A stretch of 27,113 nt of DNA. Source: CAYNJF01 sp964397555 (GTDB taxonomy: Bacteria > Pseudomonadota > Gammaproteobacteria > Berkiellales > Berkiellaceae). The DNA lies in NCBI GenBank assembly GCA_964397555.1, contig CAYNJF010000031.1:1-27113 (forward strand), read 5' to 3'. Each line of letters begins with the position of its first letter. The stretch's first letter is position 1. Positions 23,102 through 27,113 of this stretch are shown in pieces. The position numbers were made by a program, and so were the translations under genes. The notes beneath the pieces were generated by a model, which had not been told where the DNA came from, did not search any database, and was given only the letters and a program-made list of their open reading frames with translations.

Positions 23102-23971
23102 CTATCTTCTGCTTGATGAGCGAGCAGATTGTGTGAGGTCTGAATCCGCCCGCTTTTCATTCGAGTTACTTTCTGAGTCAGCCTCAGGAAGAGTTTGAGA
23201 TTTGGTACAATGCGATTGATATGAAGCCATTGGGCAAACGGTTGTTTGTTGGTAGGTTGAGGCTCCATTAGACGGAGTAGGAGTCTCCAGGCTCGAAGAT
23301 TGGGTATCAAAGGCCTCCATCACACTGGATAAGGCACGAGTCATATCGGTGGGCACCTTTTCTTGACGCAACTCATTATTTACCCTAATTTCAGTGATTT
23401 CAAATTTCGAGCTGTCAATCTTCTCTAACAACGAGTCGATAACTTGCTCATTTTGGCCATCTAGTTTGACGGGGATGGGGCCTGCCTCCTCGTTTTGGCT
23501 GTGTATTTTCTCGTGGTATTCATTCAGCGCTTTTAGAATCATCGCTTCTTGATTGCCACTGATTTGGACGACATCACCAAGGCTTATATCAACCCCTTGA
23601 TTTGAAGTGCGATGTCGTCGAATGGAGATATCCACTTGATTGCTCTTAGTTTGTTCATGAACACTTTCTTTACCGAACAATCGTTTGATGCGAGATAAAA
23701 ATCCAGATTTTTTCTCCTGGGGAATGGGCTTTTCGGGGGCGATTTCTACCTCCACACGATTGTCTTGGGCAAGCGCTGGCGTCTGGTCTTGCCCTTCGCT
23801 TAAATCCATAGATTGGTTGTGCTGATTTTGATGTTCAAGCGTTTTTTCATGGTTTAAATCGTGTTCGTGTTCATGGTCGACGTCGTGCTCATCCACGATG
23901 TCTGAAACCTCTTTTTCCATGGCAAGTTGGGCTTCTTTTTTTTCACGTTTTTTTCGTCCAAAAAAGCTCAT
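23102..23971 (-). CDS. Unrecognised charged protein with two basic amphipathic patches
   Basis: 289 residues from ATG 23971; the frame continues upstream only to a TTG (23989). The N-terminus MSFFGRKKREKKEAQ and a second patch GFLSRIKRLFGKE (around residue 90) are basic with aromatic residues, a pattern that often binds membranes. Between them is a His/Glu/Asp-rich stretch (DEHDVDHEHEHDLNHE). The C-terminal 80 residues are Ser/Thr/Asn-rich and probably disordered. No family was recognised. It overlaps the 69-residue gene upstream by 29 bases, so the two form an operon. GGGATCG lies about 10 bases before the ATG. Confidence 0.65.
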   Translation of the reverse strand: MSFFGRKKREKKEAQLAMEKEVSDIVDEHDVDHEHEHDLNHEKTLEHQNQHNQSMDLSEGQDQTPALAQDNRVEVEIAPEKPIPQEKKSGFLSRIKRLFGKESVHEQTKSNQVDISIRRHRTSNQGVDISLGDVVQISGNQEAMILKALNEYHEKIHSQNEEAGPIPVKLDGQNEQVIDSLLEKIDSSKFEITEIRVNNELRQEKVPTDMTRALSSVMEAFDTQSSSLETPTPSNGASTYQQTTVCPMASYQSHCTKSQTLPEADSESNSNEKRADSDLTQSARSSSRR

Positions 23972-24152
23972 GACTTTCGATCCCAGCAATGATAATGTCT
24001 TTTAAAAAAGAAGGGGTCTGCGAGACATCAAGCCCATCTTGCGCTTGCTCAAGCTCCTCTAAAAAACCTATCACTTTTTGACGAGCTTGCTCTAACGCTT
24101 GTACCTGCTCATCTTGTTGCCTTGGTTCTTCTTCTGGCCCTGCCTGTGACAT
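23943..24152 (-). CDS. Small acidic unrecognised protein (69 residues)
   Basis: Composition is rich in Glu and Gln over the first 45 residues, probably helical, followed by a short hydrophobic segment (FLKDIIIAGIES). AGAGGG lies seven bases before ATG 24152, a good ribosome site. It is the first gene of a two-gene operon with the protein ending at 23102 and overlaps it by 29 bases. Function unknown; a small partner of the larger protein is plausible because of the overlap. Confidence 0.6.
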   Translation of the reverse strand: MSQAGPEEEPRQQDEQVQALEQARQKVIGFLEELEQAQDGLDVSQTPSFLKDIIIAGIESHELFWTKKT

Positions 24153-24296
24153 AGCACACCCTCTAATAACTCTTAATTCATGTTATCAGTCATCTTACCA
24201 ACCAGCAAGGAGGCGTCTTCATGGGTAGGCTTATAAATGTTGACATGAGTCTAAGCCCTATCACGGGGCGGCTTTTGAGGGGGTAGTCAGTGAATC

Positions 24297-24330
24297 ACTA
24301 TTCATCCTTGGCTTATTAAGCGTGAATAGT
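24297..24330. promoter_or_regulatory. Inverted repeat in a divergent intergenic region
   Basis: ACTATTCA (24297-24304) and TGAATAGT (24323-24330) form perfect 8-base arms 18 bases apart, about 65 bases before ATG 24396 and between divergent genes. This is a candidate operator; no clear promoter hexamers are paired with it. Confidence 0.35.
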
Positions 24331-24395
24331 CCTTGTATTCTCGGTTCGAAGTCACCATAATGTCGACCAATTTTATCGACCACAAAAGAGGATTT

Positions 24396-25016
24396 ATGAG
24401 CGCCTTTGGACCATCTGTGATATCGAGCATCAACGAACAAGCACGAGAAACCATCAAGAACATCACGTTTCGTGAAAAATCAGATTCAAGTGGCCTTTTT
24501 GTCTCATTGTCCAATAAACAACTGTCCGATAATTTCACAACGGGTGAGCGTTTAGTGAGCATTTTTGCATCTACATTAGGCGTTGCGGTGGCGTCTATCC
24601 CAACCAAATTCAATCGAGATAGATTTGGTGTCACGTTGTTTATAAGTGCTGATCAAGTTCGTCTTTATGAGAGCAACATGGATTCAACAAGCGCATCCAA
24701 GGCACAAAGCTTCGTCCAAGCACCCAAAGGTAAAAAATCAAAAGCGTCTCGACGAGCTCGTCGCGGGACCTTAAAGCAAAGCCGATTTGCCCGTCGTGGA
24801 GAATCCTGGGAGTCAAAGTCTACTTCAAACAGCCACTCTGGCAACTCTGGCTCGTCTTCTGTCGATGTGTTTGAGTTAATGGGACAACGACGACGTGGCG
24901 TTACCCCTTCGTTTGATCGAGAAAGACAACGCATGAGCGATGACACCCCTAGTGTAGGTCGAAACAGCTTTCAATCACTCAACAAAAAAAGAGCACGACT
25001 TGGAAGAAATGGATAA
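24396..25016 (+). CDS. Unrecognised basic protein with Arg/Ser-rich tail
   Basis: 206 residues from ATG 24396, selected because AAGAGGA lies five bases upstream; ATG 24360 and TTG 24333 are in frame but unsupported. The first 105 residues look folded (INEQARETIKNITF, GVTLFISADQVRLYE). The rest is rich in Arg, Lys and Ser (KASRRARRG, QRRRG, KKRARLG) and probably disordered, strongly basic and able to bind nucleic acid or acidic membranes. No signal peptide. No family was recognised. The stop is followed by a minus-strand gene and its hairpin. Confidence 0.6.
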   Translation: MSAFGPSVISSINEQARETIKNITFREKSDSSGLFVSLSNKQLSDNFTTGERLVSIFASTLGVAVASIPTKFNRDRFGVTLFISADQVRLYESNMDSTSASKAQSFVQAPKGKKSKASRRARRGTLKQSRFARRGESWESKSTSNSHSGNSGSSSVDVFELMGQRRRGVTPSFDRERQRMSDDTPSVGRNSFQSLNKKRARLGRNG

Positions 25017-25062
25017 TCATGAGTGAAAGGTCTACATCATCAGTTTGGATAGATAAGAGAAA

Positions 25063-25085
25063 GCTCTCATGTCAATCGTGAGAGC
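25063..25085 (-). terminator. Hairpin at the end of a minus-strand gene
   Basis: GCTCTCA (25063-25069) and TGAGAGC (25079-25085) pair over 7 bases; read on the minus strand the stem is followed by TTTCTCTT. It includes the TGA stop of the 25067-25369 gene. The weak T run makes termination likely but not certain. Confidence 0.5.
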
Positions 25086-25369
25086 CGCAAGGAATTACCG
25101 CAATTAGTATCGGCTAAATCGCCTTGTTTAAACAAACAAAGAATGAACGCTGTACTATGCTTTCCCATATAAAAGCCATTGATAGCTTTGCTTATCCCAA
25201 ACCACATGCCTTGCATCGACCATGATTTGTTGTACTCAGGTGCCCTGATGACCCTTCGTTTGGCTTCCTCAAAATCACGTCTATCATGAAAAGGGAGTGT
25301 GTTGGGCCTCTTGAGGGCTCTTGGAGGCCTTTTGGTCATCAGGATCGAAATGCTCCCCTTTGACTGCAT
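25067..25369 (-). CDS. Possible small basic protein (100 residues)
   Basis: An open frame of 100 residues. AAGGGA lies a few bases before ATG 25369, and the terminator-like hairpin lies at its stop. It is rich in Arg and Lys at the N-terminal half, with a weakly hydrophobic stretch (STAFILCLF). It overlaps the small exported protein upstream by 86 bases in another frame, which is longer than usual and lowers confidence. No family was recognised. Confidence 0.38.
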   Translation of the reverse strand: MQSKGSISILMTKRPPRALKRPNTLPFHDRRDFEEAKRRVIRAPEYNKSWSMQGMWFGISKAINGFYMGKHSTAFILCLFKQGDLADTNCGNSLRLSRLT

Positions 25370-25466
25370 TTTGATCCCTTAAAACCTGACCACCACCTTC
25401 GGCAAACACCGCGCCTAATACTGCAACTGATAAAATGGGTACGAATATCTTGAAGATGGTTTTCAT
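25284..25466 (-). CDS. Small exported protein (60 residues)
   Basis: MKTIFKIFVPILSVAVLGAVFA is a typical signal peptide with an A-x-A-like end, leaving about 38 polar residues rich in Asp, Gln and Lys. ATG 25466 lacks a good ribosome site; ATG 25478 (four codons upstream, after GAGTGA) is an alternative that keeps the signal peptide. TATACT at 25500-25505 on the minus strand may be the -10 box. The ATG at 25496 lies too close to that box to be used. Function unknown. Confidence 0.55.
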   Translation of the reverse strand: MKTIFKIFVPILSVAVLGAVFAEGGGQVLRDQNAVKGEHFDPDDQKASKSPQEAQHTPFS

Positions 25467-25710
25467 GCGTGAGGTTCTCATTGATTTTTCACTCATGCAA
25501 GTATAGTGGAGTTTCAAGAATGGCTTTGGAGATCTCTGAGCAAACGAACAGCTTTATCGTTTGACCTAGGATGAATGACACCTTTCCAAGGCTTATCCTC
25601 AACACCTATACTACCCAATGACATGATAGGTCAGCTTTATGTTTATACAAGGTGAAACCATCTACAGATACGCCTGTCTATAGGGTTGAATAAGAAAGTT
25701 GGAGATTACA

Positions 25711-26358
25711 ATGGTTAAATCACTCATGGTCATGGTATTTGCCCTGACGGCGGTTTTTAATGTTCAAGCGGATGTGGATACCGATCCGGTTTATTCAGTA
25801 ACTTTGGAGCCCGGTGAGGACATCAATTCGATGAACGATATTCTTGAGGACATGCAAGGGTTGGTGGTTGTGCTTGATATGGTAGAAAAAGGCATGTACG
25901 ACGTGGCCGTCGATTGCAATCTCGACTTGGTTTGCATGCACGATAAAATTCAGGCATTTGCCAATGATCCCAAAGATCCGACCCGTCAGGTTTGGATGGA
26001 TATCATAAACGAAGCTCCCTCTCGAGATATCCTGGAGAAGATCAACCAACAATGCGATGTCCCAGCCATTAACGACATAAAAAAATCCATTGTTCAGTGC
26101 TTGGCGAAAGTGCGCCCTGAAATTGCTAAAAAGGACATAAATTCATTTGCAGCCATTGAAATGGCCGGACAATGCGTTGAAATCGAGTTCCTCAAGTTGG
26201 CCAACGCTGGCAACCCTTTTGCCATGCTAGCCTTAGCGGACATGGACGATAAATCGAAAGATTGGGTCGCTGAGTTTGAGGCACGTATGATGAAAAACGA
26301 TCAACAGGCAAAAGACTTAGCGCAGTGTTCATCCAGCATATTAAGAAGCCTTATGTAA
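25711..26358 (+). CDS. Exported Cys-containing protein, paralogue of the next gene
   Basis: 215 residues from ATG 25711, with GGAG about seven bases upstream; an in-frame TTG (25699) begins inside that site. Signal peptide: MVKSLMVMVFALTAVFNVQA. The mature part has cysteines in the order C-x5-C (DCNLDLVC), then QQC, QC, QC, which align one for one with the following protein. The ending NAGNPFAMLALADMDD resembles Sel1/TPR-like helical repeats but too few units are present to assign. Likely periplasmic or secreted, with disulphides. Family not recognised. Confidence 0.72.
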   Translation: MVKSLMVMVFALTAVFNVQADVDTDPVYSVTLEPGEDINSMNDILEDMQGLVVVLDMVEKGMYDVAVDCNLDLVCMHDKIQAFANDPKDPTRQVWMDIINEAPSRDILEKINQQCDVPAINDIKKSIVQCLAKVRPEIAKKDINSFAAIEMAGQCVEIEFLKLANAGNPFAMLALADMDDKSKDWVAEFEARMMKNDQQAKDLAQCSSSILRSLM

Positions 26359-26385
26359 AAAAACATGGTGACTCATGGATTATCA

Positions 26386-26406
26386 AAGGCCTGAATCTCA
26401 GGCCTT
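26386..26406 (+). terminator. Hairpin after the first Cys-containing paralogue
   Basis: AAGGCCTGA (26386-26394) and TCAGGCCTT (26398-26406) form a perfect 9-base stem with a three-base loop, 28 bases after the stop. No proper T run follows, only mixed T-rich sequence, so termination efficiency is uncertain. Confidence 0.6.
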
Positions 26407-26504
26407 AACCCTTTACCTTAAAAGCTAGCTGACTCATTTTGTGTGATTTTTAAACTGATCATGATATTGTACGTAAATCTAAAGCAAAACCCTTAGGTAT
26501 TATC

Positions 26505-27113
26505 ATGGTCCGTTTGATTTGTTTCTTGCTTCCTGCCATCGTCTTTCCCACCATCGTCCAGGCTAACGACGAGGATGTAACCATCATGCTCAATTCCATG
26601 TCTGGGTTTATGCAAGAAAGGGTTGAGCTTGATCTCGAGTGTGGCTTTGATCAACCCTGTGTGTTTGAAAATGTTATTGCACGTGCCCATGATGCCAAAA
26701 ATCCGTATGCCTCCATGTATTTAGTGGACATGATGGCCACGATGGAACATCACGATTTATCTCAGATGAACAAAAAAGCCGCTAAAGAAAAATTCAAACT
26801 TCTCAATGAGAACTGTGAGAGTAATGATGTGCAACAGGTTCGCTCTGAACTTAAAGTATGTACACACGCTTTAGCTAAAAAACTAGGTAACAAGACACCC
26901 CTTTTTGAGAAAAACTTTGAAGATGAATCGCGATGCGTTGAAGGCAAGTTACGCGCATTAGCTGGACAGGACAATGAATACGCAATGTTTTTGCTTGGTG
27001 CATATTATGATGATAGTGATTACTTTCAGAAAGTCAGTTTTGTGGACTCCCCTTATCCCGTTTGCGTGAATGCATCAACGACCATGGCAAGAGCTTTCAT
27101 CGACACCATGGAT
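26505..27113 (+). CDS. Second exported Cys-containing paralogue (cut by right edge)
   Basis: From ATG 26505 the frame is open for 203 codons to the window edge. Signal peptide: about residues 1-20 (MVRLICFLLPAIVFPTIVQA). The mature protein repeats the neighbour's pattern: ECGFDQPC (C-x5-C), ENC, KVC and SRC, then ALAGQDNEYAMFLLGAYYDD aligned with the neighbour's LANAGNPFAMLALADMDD. This indicates tandem gene duplication. Beyond that point it continues further than the neighbour, with another Cys in YPVCVN. No Shine-Dalgarno is obvious before the ATG. Confidence 0.72.
   Translation, partial: MVRLICFLLPAIVFPTIVQANDEDVTIMLNSMSGFMQERVELDLECGFDQPCVFENVIARAHDAKNPYASMYLVDMMATMEHHDLSQMNKKAAKEKFKLLNENCESNDVQQVRSELKVCTHALAKKLGNKTPLFEKNFEDESRCVEGKLRALAGQDNEYAMFLLGAYYDDSDYFQKVSFVDSPYPVCVNASTTMARAFIDTMD

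Overview
The window reads as chromosomal DNA of a gammaproteobacterium with moderate GC content. The evidence is a Zur-type Fur regulator with an enteric-like operator, a HepT/MntA pair very like those of gammaproteobacteria such as Shewanella, a LemA/DUF3137 locus and ordinary sigma70-like promoters. The mix of a large three-cassette ankyrin protein, an 1122-residue coiled-coil protein, a pentapeptide-repeat/glutamine-amidotransferase fusion and many unrecognised secreted or charged proteins recalls host- or protist-associated Legionellales-type bacteria. That placement is inference; no rRNA, tRNA, transposase, phage gene or CRISPR array was seen.

Layout. 1-1016: a His-rich, probably zinc-handling protein (cut by the left edge) divergent from zur, with a Zur-box-like palindrome between them. 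1013-3577 (minus): an unrecognised protein, the HepT-MntA (HEPN/MNT, type VII) toxin-antitoxin pair, and an exported P1-family (DmpA/NylC-like) autoproteolytic peptidase. 3822-6439 (plus): LemA flanked by two diverged DUF3137-like membrane proteins. 6718-7790: a protein with a possible DUF218-like fold and a strong terminator. 7798-9423 (minus): ankyrin protein made of three internal copies of about 160 residues. 9588-11441: an unknown small protein and an exported DUF3298-like protein. 11455-14823 (minus): giant coiled-coil protein.

14982-23076 is the most unusual part. It contains three small proteins whose N-termini look like double-glycine (bacteriocin/microcin-type) leaders (14982-15236 weakest, 16180-16479, and 22783-23076 the clearest). 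It also holds a membrane-anchored HAD phosphatase, the pentapeptide/GATase fusion, and a tightly packed five-gene minus-strand operon (22509 down to 18455). The operon order is DRE-TIM aldolase, alpha/beta hydrolase, beta-decarboxylating dehydrogenase, RraA-type aldolase, dienelactone hydrolase. The operon lacks the partner enzymes of the usual pathways for these families and diverges from the clearest leader peptide, so it may encode an undescribed small-acid pathway. No peptide exporter lies in the window.

23102-27113: unrecognised proteins rich in charged residues, two short overlapping minus-strand genes, and two exported paralogues with a shared cysteine pattern, the second cut by the right edge.

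Starts were moved inward in many genes where a Shine-Dalgarno sequence, a promoter -10 box or family length demanded it; the reasons are given in each entry.
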